Shown here in pieces: positions 1 to 14,396 of a DNA stretch of 64,000 nt. The position numbers were made by a program, and so were the translations under genes. Every line of letters begins with the position of its first letter. Position 1 is the stretch's first letter. The notes beneath the pieces are model-generated. The model had not been told where the DNA came from and searched no databases. It saw only the letters and a list, made by a program, of their open reading frames with translations. Source of the stretch: Alitta virens (lineage: Eukaryota > Annelida > Polychaeta > Phyllodocida > Nereididae). The stretch is from positions 30,949,250 to 31,013,249 of the forward strand of contig OW028579.1 of NCBI GenBank assembly GCA_932294295.1, written 5' to 3'.

Positions 1-670
1 TGGTATAGATTAATTATCACCGATTATGTGGTTTTTCTTGTGCTGCTTCTAGTATATTCATATTGCATGCAGACTTCGTCCAGTTTTTATCTTATACATT
101 TCAGCCCACCTACACGGTGAATTTATAATGTATAATATCATCTATAATACAGTGCTGATTTACAGTATTATGGCTACAGAAACATGCAAGATTAAGTGCC
201 CAGAGTCATCCATTGAATTCCTACCTTACTTTAGCATTTATAGTAATCAGTGGATTAGAAACAGTTGTGCATTTGGGATACATGTAACAACATCATGCTG
301 AATGTAAGTAAATCTAATATTACAGCTGTGCATGTAATTCTGTTATTATTCAATGTTGTGCTTTTGAGTATAGCTGTTAAAAATTGTGTGGAGAAAACAA
401 GACATTGTGGGAGGAGAGAGCATCTTCTGTGAAAGAAAAAGAGAATGCTATGGCCATTGGTTTTGTTCTGCAGGGGCAAGGACTTCTAGTATTTCTTTCC
501 TTGAGATAAAATGGCCATTCTGTGCATTGGTTTCTCTGACATTCTGTGACATTCTGGTGACACTGCGGGCTTAATGTGACAGGAGCATGCTATATCTAAA
601 TCTGAAGTCCATTGGTCCAAGGCTGCCTCACAGCATTCTCACAGGCAATCTGCACTCAGCTAATGTGGCC

Positions 671-939
671 CTATCCATGGCTATCCTTGGCTATTCCCTA
701 TCCATGACTATTCTATTTCCTATCCGTGGCTATTCTATTTCCTATCTGTGGCTATTCTATTCCCTATCCATGGCTATTCTATTTCCTATCGATGGCTATT
801 CTATTCCCTACCCATGGCTACTCCATTCCTATCCATGGCTGGACCGTTCCCTATTCCTATCCATGGCTGTTCTGTTCCCTATCCGTGGCTATTCCATTCC
901 CCATCCGTGGCTATTCCATTCCCTATCCATTGCTATACC
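671..939. repeat. Minisatellite, 22-bp unit
   Basis: About 12 imperfect copies of a unit like tatccgtggctattctattt plus cc. The array continues as a remnant at 1104-1137 beyond the MITE copy. All three plus frames stay open for long stretches, which explains several spurious ORFs here. Confidence 0.9.
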
Positions 940-1103
940 TTAGAGCAGATTCCATAGACTTAGTAACTAGACTCCAGAGGATGTCTTGTGAATCTAGATC
1001 TCCAATTGGCTGAAATAAGGGCTGCCTTAATAACCAATGGAAGTCCTGGGTTCACATGACATCCTCTGAAGTCTCGTTTCCAAGTCTGTCAAATCTGCTG
1101 TAA
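940..1103. mobile_element. Palindromic MITE-like element, copy 1
   Basis: The ends are long inverted repeats: the left arm reads gcagattccatagacttag then ctccagaggatgtcttgtg; the right arm carries the complement up to aatctgctgtaa. The element interrupts the 22-bp minisatellite (671-939), whose last remnant continues at 1104-1137. The 8-mer atacctta flanks it at 935-942 and 1103-1110, which is either a target-site duplication or minisatellite similarity. Confidence 0.75.
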
Positions 1104-4100
1104 TACCTTATCCATTGCTGTACCCTATACATCGCTATATAGTATTATTTGAGCCAGCTGCATTGCACATTGTTGTAAAAGACCCATAGCAGAGGAATAG
1201 TCAATGGTTAGGCCACTAGGTAATTTGGGATCTTTTTTCCATATCCAATATGTATGCTATAACTTAGGTATCATGATAATTTTTACCTCAGGTCATCCAA
1301 GGTACAATGCAACTTCTGAAAACTGCACTATTACTTTAAATAACCCTACAATTACTCCACAATTAAGGCCATTTCACATTTGAGATAATTAAATGCATGA
1401 TCAAATAATCAAAGATGGGGTTCTATGATATCAAGTATATGAACACTGTATAGTGTGGATACTCACCAAATATGCTATGTCACTACAGCTGTATTGAGCT
1501 TTGAGAATCACACAAGATATGGCTTGCTGAAATGGTGTCTTTAAAGCAAACTGTGAAGTTTTGCATCGAGCAATATCATCTTGTATTAAGGAGATGATTG
1601 CTCATATTTTGGACTCACTTAGGCTGCAGCTGAATGAAGTTCTTTCCTTGAAGTGACAGTTATTGCAGATGGAGATACTTTCTGATCTCTTTCCTTTGTT
1701 TACAAGTCCATTAGACAGTCGAGATTTCAGAGAGACTGTTTTGATGCGTCTGCAGGTAATATTTCCTGGATTTTATCTACCATGCTGCATGGGAAATGGA
1801 AACAATCTTGAGAATTGTTTTTTTTTCAGAATCGCTGCATCGACATTCTCATAGAGCTGTGGTCTTCGCTCTCTGGGCAATTTAGCTAATTGCTTTCCAT
1901 TAAACCACGGTGTCTATTTCGGTGCTAATTTCCATGGCTGCGGTCTAATTTTAGCACGATTCGCTTCTCGATGGGCCGACATGTTCGAAACCGAATTTGA
2001 ATACTATCAGACCACTCTTCTTCCGTTTATCATTAAACCTTGAGGGAAATACACGATGCTGAGCAAATTCATTAATTTTCATGTAATTGCTTTTTTGGGC
2101 AAGATGATTCTGGCTGCAAACAGCAGGATTGTTGTGATTGCTGAAGCCAATGTTTTGGATTTTCCTTTTTTGAAAAAACCTGGCTTATCTATAGATAGTG
2201 TTTTTGTGTTAGATCGAGAGCGAAACGAACCAGCATAACGTTGTCTGTCATGCGATGGGTGTCAGTTTTGAACTTTAACAAGATGTAACGTGTCAGCGAA
2301 CATACAAAAATGATTGTAAACTGACTTTACAGAGCTGGTCGAAAAACCGGTTTTGGTACTGAAATGAATACGATGGCGGAAGCTATGTGACAAGATGTAT
2401 GATGTAAAAATCTGTGGTGATGTTGCTCTGTGTTGCTTTCTCTGATGTAATATCGGGACAGATAGATGCTCAAGTGAAGCTGAGTGATTGGTTTGAGAGA
2501 GTAATTCTGAGTGACTCATTTGAGAGAGTAACAACATGCATTCCTGTGTTGCACATTGTGACAGTTCCACCATATTTATAAGATTTTGATGTCTCATATA
2601 GAGCAAAAACCTTTCGGTTGAAAGGAACTTAACATTACAGAGAGGATTGTTCATCAGTAACAGTTACTGTTATTCATTTTTTTATCCTAGGTGTGATCTG
2701 ACTATGTTTGATTCTATCTGTTCTGCTGTACCAAGCTCTGTTTTTGTTGCAAAATAAATGAGTATATGAGTATATGACTATGAGTTACAAAGTTGGGGTT
2801 TGGCTATACTCTTGTAGTTTTGTCCATTTTCTCTGCACTATGCTACTTATAAATAACTTGTGACAGAAAAAGATCAGTGGACATTCATGTTGAATCCTAC
2901 TCTAATGTGCTCAATCTTGTCGATGGCCTGCTATTGGTTGGAACTTTCTGATCTGTGACAATCTTAGGAAGCTTGTGTGCTTGACCTTGAAGCCTTGCAT
3001 TTAATCCTCTTTGCATCTGTTATTCCTGGCTGCATTTCCCCCGGTTTACTCCAACCTTGGCAATTAAATTGTTTGCTGATTCTGTCCTTAATGCCTGACA
3101 GTGCTGGTGTCTTGTTGCGGTGACCTACATACCACACAATGTAATGTTGTAGCAAGTGTACACATTAAGGTCATATAGCTCGTCCTTGTGGGACTCCTGA
3201 AGAAGGTTGGTAGCCTGGTGAGACAACTTGCAGTGGAGCTTCGCTCTTTAGACTACTATAAGGACAGCTACGATTTTCTAGCCATTTTGACACAAGTATT
3301 TTATCCATCTTGATGCGATGTTGTATTTTGAGTTCCAAAACTGACTACAGTATCATTAAGATTTTGTAGCCAGTTTGAGTTTAAAAAAAAACTGTTACTA
3401 TTAACTTAAGATCATCTTTACCTTAACATCTAGGGATGGTGCTAATCCTACAATAGGTTTGTACTGTGCGAGGATGTGTTATGAATTTAAGCATATATTG
3501 ATTATTATGCACTATCACTTGTTAGAAAAACTCCATGTGTTCCATTGTTTGAATTCATGTGTTAATAATTTAATATCTTTGAATCCATGACAGTGAAATA
3601 TGAGTTCGCGATGCACGTGATAACATTTATTATAACTACTATTATGACTTACTATCATAGTCTATGTCAAATACAGCCTGTCACAATCATGTTTATATTC
3701 TTGTTTTCCCCTTCTCTCCCATACTTTAGTGAATGGTGCTAATTCATGAGAAAACCCCTGTTTGAGAGACTGGCTCAGTGACCCACATTGGGCCCTAGTG
3801 TTAGAGGCATATTGGTCCACAAATTTGATGGGATCCAAGCCCATGGCCAGATGCTGCCTCCTAGTTATAGTAAATGGGTTACCATGGTAGTCAATGGGAT
3901 TACTATGTCTAGTGCAGGATTGCTTTGAAGGTGTGGTCAACCTCTGACATGGGGAGCCACTCTTGCCAATACAATCTCCCATGCTAAGTTAGCTAAGATG
4001 GTCTTGAGATAGTTCAATATAGAGTGGTGCTCCCATGTAATCACTTGCATGTAGTTATCATGTAGTGACGCACTCCATTTGTTGTAAATAGAGTATGGTT

Positions 4101-6774
4101 GTGTTATGGAAATGACTATGAAGACACGAATCTAGCGGGAATTGTCTGTATATTCTAAACCTGTCTTGAGTTAGTGCTATTCGGCGAAAGACATTCATCT
4201 TGTGTCAATTGTCAGTATATTCAGGTTTGTCACTGTATGTAATCACTGCAGCCCTTGGCAGATGTAATGATGAGATAATACGGCTTTCAATGCAGATGGT
4301 TAAAGTCCACAATGGTTGTCTGTTGTGGGGTTTTTACCTGCCTCTTCATGTACAAATGTATGCATCTTGTACTAGGCACCGATAATGTAACACATGATGC
4401 AAACGACATTTAACTGATAATATTATGTTTCTCAAATAAGGACACACTGAAATCACAGATTAAGAACCTGGTTCTGGAGTGTCAGAAGGCCTGCCTAGTT
4501 CTTGGTCTTACTCAGCAGATTTGAATTCAGCAGATGATTCGTTGTCATTAGTAGACATGGACATTTTTCAATAGAAAATATAGACATTACTGCACCGTCT
4601 TCATGTTCTATGCTGAATCATTGCTGATATGCAGTCACGTGGTAATTTACACACCCCATTGTTATGCTAGACTAGGATAAAGGGCAAACATTCTTTCATC
4701 CAAATATCTGGTGATCTAGCAACATCTCTGATGGTCATATTGACCTGAATATCATTGACTAGATGTCTTCCTTCCTCCACCCACCTCTATTTTATCTCCC
4801 TCTTTTTTTTTTAGCTGGGCAGATGACAGAGGCCAGAGCAGATCTTATCTGCCTCAATGAAGTTGTCCGGTCAATATCAGAGCATGTCAGCTTGCCTCTT
4901 TGCTATCTCTTAATCTCTTAGCTGGGTCAGCATGTGACTGCAAGCCTCTAGCATGCTGTGCTATTGCTCTGGGCTGTAATACTCTGTCCATGAGATGCTC
5001 TTGTAGTGATAATATCATTCCATTGTTTACTGATTGTGCGATGATGCTGGTTGGATAGTTGCATGTGAGTGGGTAACCTAGTGGTTAAGACACTAGCTAG
5101 TTCCTCTTTGGGTCATAGGTTTGATTCACAAATGGGGGTCACAGACACAAGATACATCACTGGCAGTACCAAAACATACATTAGAAGACATTTGATAGAT
5201 TCTTATGATAACGTTTGCCTTATCAAAAATTGCTACATCTATGATCAAAATTGCTCCTCTGAAAAGTCCTCGCACAAATGTCACTAATTTATCATGAAAT
5301 CTGTGCATTTTGAAAATGTATATATGCATATCATCAATCAATCCAAATGTAAGCTATTTCCAAAATGATATGTCAAAATTATAAGGTGGCCCCTCAGAAG
5401 TGATATACAATGTAATTGTCTAAGAGGGGTCACCCTCCTTGCCTCTTTTTGTTGCTGACTTTCCCCATGGGGCTGATAAATTCTTAGTCATTGCCATTGC
5501 CCACAAAATAATAACTGCATGAAGTGTGTCATTCCATCATTATGTCCACCTCAGTTGTTTAGTTTGGTGCTCACCGTGTTTTATGGATATAGCGGGGTTC
5601 GAAGTAGCAGGTAAAAAGTGTATATAATTTTACCCAGAGGCAAAAATAACACTTCAGATCCTACAGTTGGCTAGCTGGCATCTCTATAACCTGGCAAAAT
5701 GGCCACAAAAATGGATAGTGATCATTTTGAGGCAAGGTTAAGTGAAGTAAGATCAAGTGAAATGGCATTCGTTTGAGAGGCAACGAGGCATGGCATTAGA
5801 TCATGGTGGTTGGAGGCCAGAGGATAATACGAAGAACTGAATGCTCCCTTGGGCTTCAAGGGGGAATCCCCTAGGTGTGAAAGCTGCCTCCTAACTTGTG
5901 CAAGGGAGCATTTGGTTTGTGCATAACCATTTGCAATTTATCATTTGTCAATACTGTTCTGTTAGCAGGGATGAGCTCCAATGACTGCAAGTAGATTAGC
6001 ACCCGGCTATGGTCTAAAAATGTTGTCGTTGAACGATCGAATGCAGAGAGTTCAGAGTTTAACTATATTCTGTTCAGGTCCACAATGCATAGCTTTATAA
6101 GCTGATTATGAATATGTGTAATGTTGTTTCTGTATTATCATATATATCTTGGTTAGATTTAGGGCAGAGACAACCGCTGCCTGGAAATCGCTTATGAACT
6201 GGAACAGATATGCCTTTTTAAGGTGTTCAAATTTGATACATTCAGAGTTTAAAGTAACCATTTTAATGTGGAATGAATAAGTAGACAATATATCATATAT
6301 TGCTTACGTGTATTGACTATCATTCTACTTAAATATGGGCAATTTTGATGCTGATTTTCTGATTTTCCTCCAAAATAGGTCTGACAAGTAGTTTAACTTA
6401 AAAGTAAGCTGGAAATCTGGAGCAACTTCAATCCTGAGCAGTTAAAATTTGTAGATTGTGAAGATTGCTAATGGCAGAAGCTGGTTGAAGTTCAGGACCC
6501 TGGTGACTAGGGCTCTTTTGCTTAGCTCTGGTCAGTACTTTGGTCAGTGGGAAAAAGTGGACTCAAGACTGACCTTGGTCAAAAGGACATTGACCTCACT
6601 GGCCAGTGGTCATCAATAGACGTTGATGGAGCAGAAGGGCTTTGGTTGAGGTGCTCAGCAGCTGCTAGGAGGGACCTCAGATTGGCCCTGCAAGTCATCA
6701 TTGCTCTTACTTATGTGTTGGGGTCATTAGAGGTCATTAGATGTCATTGATTGTTGTGCTCTGTGAATGTTTTG

Positions 6775-6918
6775 GTATAAAGTTAGTCTATAATTTGCAT
6801 AATGTGTATGTCATAGGAGGCACGTATAAAGTTAGTCTATAATTTGCATAATGTGTATTTCATAGGAGGCACGTATAAAGTTAGTCTATAATTTGCATAA
6901 GGTGTATGTCATAGGATA
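6775..6918. repeat. Tandem repeat, 49-bp unit, about 3 copies
   Basis: Starts of gtataaagttagtctataat lie at 6775, 6824 and 6873, exactly 49 bp apart. The copies differ by one to three bases, so the duplication is recent. The last copy ends at cataggatat. Confidence 0.92.
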
Positions 6919-9744
6919 TATAGTATTTGATCTTGTAGAAGTCAGTAACCAACCTTAGTTTAGATGACAATAACCATATACCACTTAATGTTTTAGATGA
7001 CAATTTTTAAACCTTCTTGTAGAAGTCAATAACCTCAATTGTTGCTAGTGCAATTGAATGAGTAGAGAGTGGGGAGATGCAGTGGGGTTTATGAATATAC
7101 TTATCAGTGCCATCTTACCCATTTGATATTGTGTCTTCCTACAGTCGTTCATTCCTCCATATACTTCTGTGGGAAGGTTCTAATTTGATTTAGTGCTTTG
7201 GAATAGAAGAGAATAATCAGCAAGGCTTTGCAGTGCAAGTGACTGGGTAGCACCAGCGGGCAGCACATATCCTCTACTAAGTCTGGGAGCAGAAAAATAA
7301 GGGGTGGTTCACAATAGGGCTTTTAGGAGATAGGAGGCCCTGCTACAATGCCTAATGTATTAGCACCTTAGGTCTGTATGTTCCAGTCCTATGTCAGGAC
7401 ATCTCTTTGGTTATATAGCGAGACTGTTGATCTGTGGGAATGCAGGGTGGTCGAAAATGTCGACAATATTAATGTCAACCAGAAAGGCGAAAAGTAAAAT
7501 GTAAAAGCCTGTGATACCAATTAGCGAAAGGAGTCATTATGTAGTAAGCACTTCTCTTTTGTTATACAGCAATGTATAGCAAGATTTTTCAACGGTGACC
7601 TCTGTGAAAGCGGTGTGGTTAAATGGGCGACATGCTAAGACGACGACAACCGATATGTCAACCAGAATCACAACAACCAAAAAGTATGATCCTGTGATAC
7701 CAAATAGACAACAGGTCTTATTTAGGCATTAAACACTTATGAAGACATAAAATGAATGAGAAAATTGGTATTGTACTATACAACTCAGGTATTTGCAACT
7801 GTATGTGATGTTAGCAATGTTAGCAATGTCAGCAATGTCAGCATGTAGTAATGACAGAATTATTGACATTTGTCCTTGCACACTTGTAATCTGATCCTGT
7901 GCACATGTTTACAGCCTTGTCTGAGAGTTGACCAGCCCTGATACCATGTAAATCAGGGTAAATCTGAGCAAATTGCTTTTGGGATTCAGGGAATAGAGCT
8001 AGGTTGAAAACCTACGACATATAGACTCTGTGATATACTTGTAACATCAGTTTCCTTTAAATTATCTGGTGGGAACTAGTATTGGTGGGAACTAGAATAC
8101 ATACTATGCAAGAATTTTAGTGTTCTATGATGTATAAATTGTATTTAGAATAAACTAAGTAATAGATGACTTTTAAAGTTTTGAACATAAACCTCTTTGT
8201 GTATGAAACTACTGTACACTACATTGTAGGTTTGAGAGGCAGAATTACCCATTGAATCTTTGTGAAACTGGCAGAGTCGATAAACTGATAAGCAGAACTC
8301 TAATCCAACATTGCCACAATGTTCGAACATCTTCCACTGAAGTTGACAGAACCCAAGTTCAAAGCCTGCTGTTCCATTTAGCCAAGTCATTGTCCATTCG
8401 TGTCATATTTTGGGAGGACCTGAGAGGACCTGAGGACCTCGGGGGAGGTGACCTTTTTGAAAGGGCCTTTTGCAAACACCCCTTAATTGAGGGCCACGAC
8501 CTGGCTCTGCACTGATCCCCCTCAGCAACATTTGCCACTGAAGGGAAAATGTGAATGAAGGGAATGGGCGAATGAAGCTGCTGCTGGCTATAGAGCTGTT
8601 GCTACCTGGGAGCAGGGTGGGCTTGCTACTCATCTAATATATTAGTATTGGTGTCTGTTTGTATGGTAGCAATTATGCTGCCATATAGATGTATGTTGTG
8701 TTATGACGTTATGATATTTTAGCTTGAGCAAGAAGTTCATTGCTGTTAATTAATCATTTTGACAATGATCTCGTTATATGAGGGTAAGTAACTCGAGCAA
8801 CTAAATACTCTCTTAAAACTTCTGCTTTTGGATTGGAATGATCAGACTAGTACTATATAATTTGCTCCTAAATTTAGACCATTTTATATAAGAAGTAAAC
8901 AAGTTCGAAGTAAACTGTTAGTACATCATGCAAATTAGTCAATTGGTTTTTCTAGCACTTCGTGATTTAACCAGATAACTGGTCACCTGGAAATTTATTA
9001 TGGCCATTGTTGTAGATGTAAATTTGAACAACTTAGAAGTTAGTACTTAGTGTCATGAGTATATTATACAAGCAAATGGCATCCATTCAAGTTTCAACAG
9101 AGCTGGGGACCAACATTTTAAGGTCCAACATTTAACCTACCAAAATGAACATTGAGCAAATAGGGCAGAGAGCATCGCCTTGCGGCATTTGTTGTTTATC
9201 TGGTGTTGAGCTGAGGTCTGGGTGGGTGTCGTAAACCTTGGTGATCTAGGAGATTTGCTCATGCATGGGTAACTAAAACGTGCTGCTGATTGGCCTGGGG
9301 AGATTGTCCTATCAATGCTGCTGCTGGTGCTACTGCTGCTGCTGCTGCTATTGGGATCTTGCAATGCTAGGGATGTCAGAGCACTTGATAGACACACTAC
9401 ATGCCTTGGATGAGATATACAAGCTTCACAGGGCCAATGCATATGTTTAGGATAGTGTTCAACTTGTTCAAGGAAGTGGGAGTAATGGTTAACAGCAGAT
9501 GGTCAGGAAGTAATGGAAACTTGAGGTCAAGGGCAACATGAAAGAGTTATAAGATAGATAGATAGATATGGAAAGTTCTTGCCGCTATAAACCAGCGTAG
9601 TTGAAGGTTTAACTTGAAACCTTGTGTAATGATGATAGATTTCAATCAGGCAGGCAGTGTACCTGACCTGCAATGACTCATCCCAGTATTCAACAACAAT
9701 TTCAAGGTAGTCCAATGACGTCAATGTGTCAGTGGTACTGGTTC

Positions 9745-9987
9745 TGAAGCTTAGTCAGCTTATATGACCAGCTACCAGAGGCAGTCGCAATGATGAGGTG
9801 ATGACCTGATAAGGCTTTGAGTCCAAACCATGTTACCCATTTACCCCAGACTGAAATCCTGGCGGGGCTAGGTTTGTTCATTCGAATCATTCTATATACC
9901 TCCATGATTGTACCAAGGAATCGAACCTGGACCTTTTCTGGGAGATGGTAGAACTTAACCATTAGACCACTCACTGTCAGTGACCCA
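9745..9987 (-). mobile_element. SINE family B copy on the minus strand, split by a family-A SINE
   Basis: Read on minus, the order is tRNA-like head (gtggtctaatggttaagttc), B box (caggttcgattccttgg), and then the family-B body to ctggtcatataagctgac. The family-A insertion at 9988-10170 interrupts the head end. Confidence 0.78.
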
Positions 9988-10170
9988 GGGCGGGGGCCTA
10001 GCTCAGAGGTAGCACTCTGGGCTTCCAACCGCTGGGTCCCGGGTTAGATTCTTGGTCGAGCCTGAGTTGGATGGCTGTTTCCACCTTCGTCTCATTGCCA
10101 TGGTCTCTGCCTGTCCTAATTAGCCCAATTGGTGCAGAAATACAGGACGTAAAGCCCTAATCACACACAC
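9988..10170 (+). mobile_element. SINE family A copy 1 (tRNA-derived), inserted in a family-B SINE
   Basis: The head is tRNA-like: ggcctagctcagaggtagc (A box) and gggttagattcttgg (a mutated B box). The family body follows (gttggatggctgttt, ccatggtctctgcctgtcct, cagaaatacaggacgtaaag) and a CA-rich tail. A 15-bp near-perfect target-site duplication, actg(t/c)cagtgaccca, flanks it at 9973-9987 and 10171-10185. It landed inside the tRNA-like head of a minus-strand family-B SINE, so it is younger than that copy. Confidence 0.9.
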
Positions 10171-11600
10171 ACTGCCAGTGACCCAAATCTGCACTGTAAA
10201 CACGGGACAAGTCCACAGAAATTGATAATAAGTATATTTCTGTTCCTATTTTGTGTGCAAATATTCCTTGAAATAGACACGGCATATACATGTCATAATA
10301 CCAAGAATAACAATATGAATGTCTTATTGTTCAGCTGCTATACTTGTACCAAACAAGCTGTTAGGACCGTTTTGTCCGCTAGGGTGCGTATAGGTCCTCT
10401 GGCGGATATAAACCCATTTCTCTGCCTCCTGCATTAACTCATAAACACCGCTTTGCTCTCAGTCAACGCCCTAAACATGTTAAAGGCGGGGAAACGCTGA
10501 CTGGTCCACTGACACACACAAACATTAGACTGGTCCCCTAACAGTCTTGTTTAGTGAGAAGAAAAGATATATCTCGCCCACCGTGGTAGATTTCTAAGCT
10601 CAGCTGATAGGGCCCAATGATGTGTGCAGTGTTTACATGATCAGAGGAGAGATGTAAACATTAGGGATAAGATCTAAATAGAAAGAAAATGCCCTGATTA
10701 GAAATATAAAAAAATCGTTGCTAAGGGCTTTAATCCACATGGCTGAAGACAACTCGAGTTTGCGTCTTTGTTTCTGTGAGTTATTGATCTCTTAAAAGCA
10801 TATTTACAGCATTTGCTTGCATTGCCTTTCTTTCTATAATCTGCATTGCAATATGGTTGTGGTAGAATTTAATTAAGTGAGGCTTACTCAACACACTGAA
10901 TCAAGAAAATATTCTCTTGCTGAGTCAGTTGTTTGAAGTATTTCTTGTTATGGTTACATCAGACCGAAAAATAAAAAGATACTGTTGTCCAATATATTTT
11001 GCTTGAGATCCAATTGTATTGTCTTACTGCGCAATATGTTGTTTGAGATCCTGAGTTCGAAACCAAATATTTAGACATTGACTTCAGTGTTTACAAAAAT
11101 TACATTACGAGTGTAGGATTTTGGCTGAAGACAAAACAAACACAGAGACAAACAGTGCTTGGAGTATTTGTGTTTATTTTCCATGATATACGATTTCTGC
11201 TTTTTTGGCTTTGATATATCGTCTGCTATGCAATCTCTTCCTCGTTGCTTTTCCCTGATGTCGCTGATTTATAAATAGCTTACGTCTGGCTAAAAATAGA
11301 ATGGATGTGATCACGCACAACTCTCGCGCTCCCCACGAGAGTTGGTGCGTGACGTGAGTTCCGGTTTCAATTTACTGAGCAGCAGACGACTCTTGTATGA
11401 ACGGAATCTAGCTACTCTCCCCAGACCCTCTTCGCCTCCCATGGGACTGGAGAAAAAGTCACTCCAACTAGAAATTAAATGCTCTAAATGATCCTTAATT
11501 GCCTCAGACTGCATGATATGATGTCTGTCTGGGCTATTAGCTGCTATCAACTTTAGCTCAGGGTCCAACTGCCAAGTACAATTGGCCCTTTCAATTTCAG

Positions 11601-11616
11601 CCCCCCCCCCCCCCCC
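11601..11616 (+). repeat. Poly-C tract, 16 bases
   Basis: An uninterrupted C run after tttcag. Similar runs are C at 48169-48183 and G at 48670-48687, 35972-35981 and 63541-63553. Such runs are prone to sequencing length error. Confidence 0.9.
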
Positions 11617-14396
11617 TCTTTAGATTTTGAGCCACAATGGTCTTTACAGGGAACTAGACATATTTGCTAGGTTGTCGCAATATTGCAATGATGGATAATA
11701 TAGGTGAATAGCTAAGATGGTTCTTTTAATATTGGAGTGCATGGTACAAGGCTAAAATATTAGCCTCTGTTTTCTCAGTAGGAGTGACCTTGAGGCAAGG
11801 CCTGTGAATACACTGTATGTGAACTTTTTGCACTGCTCATTTGATTTACTCCGTAATGCTAGTTTCTTTAATATATATATATAATTTTTATTGACAGTAA
11901 AATATCATCTTAATGCATTTGCACCTAGTTCGATTCATTAAGTTGAGAAAGTTTCATCCTTGACAAGGCTCATCCATGACAAGGTCCATTGAGTGCATGA
12001 TAATCATCTGAGGGTGCTGGCAGTTTATCACACCCCTGGCTTTAATGCTTAATGTCACCAAGCCACTGAGCATGCATGGAAATGGTCCTGCACGAATTTA
12101 ACGGCCTTATCATAACGCTTATTGGGGGATGTTTTGGGCTGATTTAATGTTATTGTGGTTTATTGCTAAATGCAACTTTTAACCCTATCTACCTCCAAAA
12201 CGACATAATTCCACTTTCATGCTTGTTAACTTTCACATCGGCCAATTCTAACTGGTGCATTACTAAAATTCATGATTTCAATTTAAAACTAATGAAATTT
12301 CTGCGACGTCACACAACTTAATTGAAAATCCATTTTAGCGATTTCAAACATCGCAATCTCTGGAGCCCAGTGGATTTACAGACTGGCTGGAGATGACGTT
12401 TAAGCTGTTAAAGATAAACTGCCATGATTAAGGTGTTACTTCACAAGTTGATTCTCAGTGTTGTGATTCACCGAGCTCTTAAATCTGCTACTTTCCTCTT
12501 TAAATGAACCATAATGAGTTTAGTTATTTTTGGGAAAGAATGTGAAAATTAACTTGAAAATTATCACTATCCATATTATTGAAGTAAGCAAGCTAATTAT
12601 TATTTCTGACATGTTTGAAAAATATAATGGTATAAGCTCTACAGACAGGTTTGGCCATCTATATTTTCTAATTATGAAAAGTAACATTGAGTGCCTAGTG
12701 TCGAATGGTTTTGGCAGTGTGGTCTAGCTAAATTAAAAAGCATCGGACTAGAGGGCTGTGTGATGTCAATACTCACTTAGCAATGGCAAGGCCGAATGCT
12801 ACAGCTTTTTGCAAAGGCTTGGGTAGATATCCCTACATCAGTCACAAAGAAAATTGAGAAGTCTAGCAGGTGAATATCTAAACTAAAATAATACTCATAC
12901 AATGTAACAGCTTAAAAGTTACTCAAAATTCATTTATTCTGTTTGTGTCAAATCCTTAGTTGTCATTCTGTGAAATTTTGTGTGAATGTATTTTGCCAGA
13001 CGATGTATATTCAACAATTCTATTCTGCTCGTGGCTCGCACGTGTTAGCAGTTTGTTTACAATCATCCAATTGGCGCGAGGCCAAACAAATGTCTGACGA
13101 AGGGGGTTTCCAGAAGTCACACGGCCTAGTTTTACTTCTAACTGGTTCACTGGGTCATGACCTACATTTAACTCGTCTGATAGATAGTGTGTCTGTATTT
13201 TATCTGATAATTCTCTTAACATTCATTGATAACAGTGAGCTGAGTCAAATGTGATCATACTGCTGTCATAGTTGGGCTGTTGCGTTAAACCGTTGAAAAA
13301 ACACAGCTCTGTAAAACGAAACTTCATAGTAGGGAGCAGTCCGTATTTCATGTGGCGCAGAGTAGATGCTAGCCAGCAGGTTATGTATAGGCTTGCTGAC
13401 TCAGAGCTTACAGAGCTAGCTAGCTTGGAGATATGATCTATCACATGCTCATGTGATGTCATGTAGTGCTGTTATTAACAAAATGCATATCATTATTAAA
13501 AAATATATTGTTAAATATTATTTTTAAAGCGTAAGAGGAATGGAAAATAGACAATAGACTGAGGCACCATGGTATATTCCGGTAATCACAAGTCTATTGT
13601 ACCACTCAGGATGATCATAAAAATCCCACTCAGCCATTGACTAAGGGTTTATGCCTTGTATGAAGTCCACAGAAATTGCGTTGAGCATCTTACAGAGTAA
13701 TACAGAATACAGACACAGTGCAGCTGTGCTCCAAGGGGATTCAATCAGCCAGGTGATAACAGCCCATAAAACAAATTTCTCCTCCATTATGGCTGTAGCT
13801 GCTTCACTGTTATGGCCACTGGGCTGCTCCTCTCTTTCATCTTGTTTACTATTGTATGGGTTTGCTATTGCTTGTGTTTTTGTCTTTCAATATTGGTACC
13901 ACAAGGGTAGTTGGATCTTAGCTGTCAAGAAATTATATAAATTGTGCTGTGGAATTATTATGGGACATGAATTATGAATTATAATAATTTTGCCACTGGT
14001 TAACATCAGCGTTTTTTTTATATTAAATTATTGATAATTTCTTTCATGGTGTTAGGATTAATTAATTATCAGCCGCGTGTAATTGTGTTGGTTGATAAAT
14101 CCTGTTGAGTGCTAGTTGAAGTATTGTCCACAAGAGGGCGTGAAGTCACTCCAGTATTACACTGTAGTGCCCTCTAACGATGTAGCATGCAAACTTGTCC
14201 GAGCAATGAGAATCTATTGTAGCATTGTGTAAATTTGCCAGTATAATTGAAAAATAATTCACATACTAATTTGCATAGTTGATGGTCTTGCATTGAAAAG
14301 TTCGACCATTTTATGACACATGATGTATTTATGAAAATTAAAAAGATATAATTGGAACTTTGCAATATTTTAATAAGTATGATTTTATATTTTCAG

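Larger units (their letters stand above)
1..14396 (+). other. Upstream dlg intron (3' part), apparently non-coding
   Basis: This is the stretch before the L27 exon, apart from the repeats listed separately. Scanning for the missing L27 helices (a segment ending near FQALLD before a phase-1 donor) found nothing, so the previous exon probably lies before the window. The stretches 1104-5060, 6919-9744 and 10186-14396 look like ordinary AT-rich unique DNA. Small items are a family-B tail fragment on the minus strand near 4257-4283, a CTG microsatellite at 9316-9350, (GATA)n-type repeats near 9555, a 16-base poly-C at 11601-11616 and an (AT)n run near 11873. An exon-like open stretch at 1669-1755 is discussed under rejected items. 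Confidence 0.75.

Noticed and set aside
587..1013. Overlapping open frames of 118, 95 and 69 codons
   Set aside because: Three frames of the same 22-bp minisatellite, so low complexity rather than coding.
1669..1755. Open stretch of 29 codons between ttattgcag and cag|gtaata, starting with ATG
   Set aside because: The pyrimidine tract is weak, the peptide (MEILSDLFPLF...) is not L27-like, and it ends in phase 0 while the next exon needs phase 1. It cannot be the missing L27 exon.
9137..9442. Minus-strand frame with a serine run
   Set aside because: The serine run is the CTG microsatellite read on the other strand; nothing else supports a gene.
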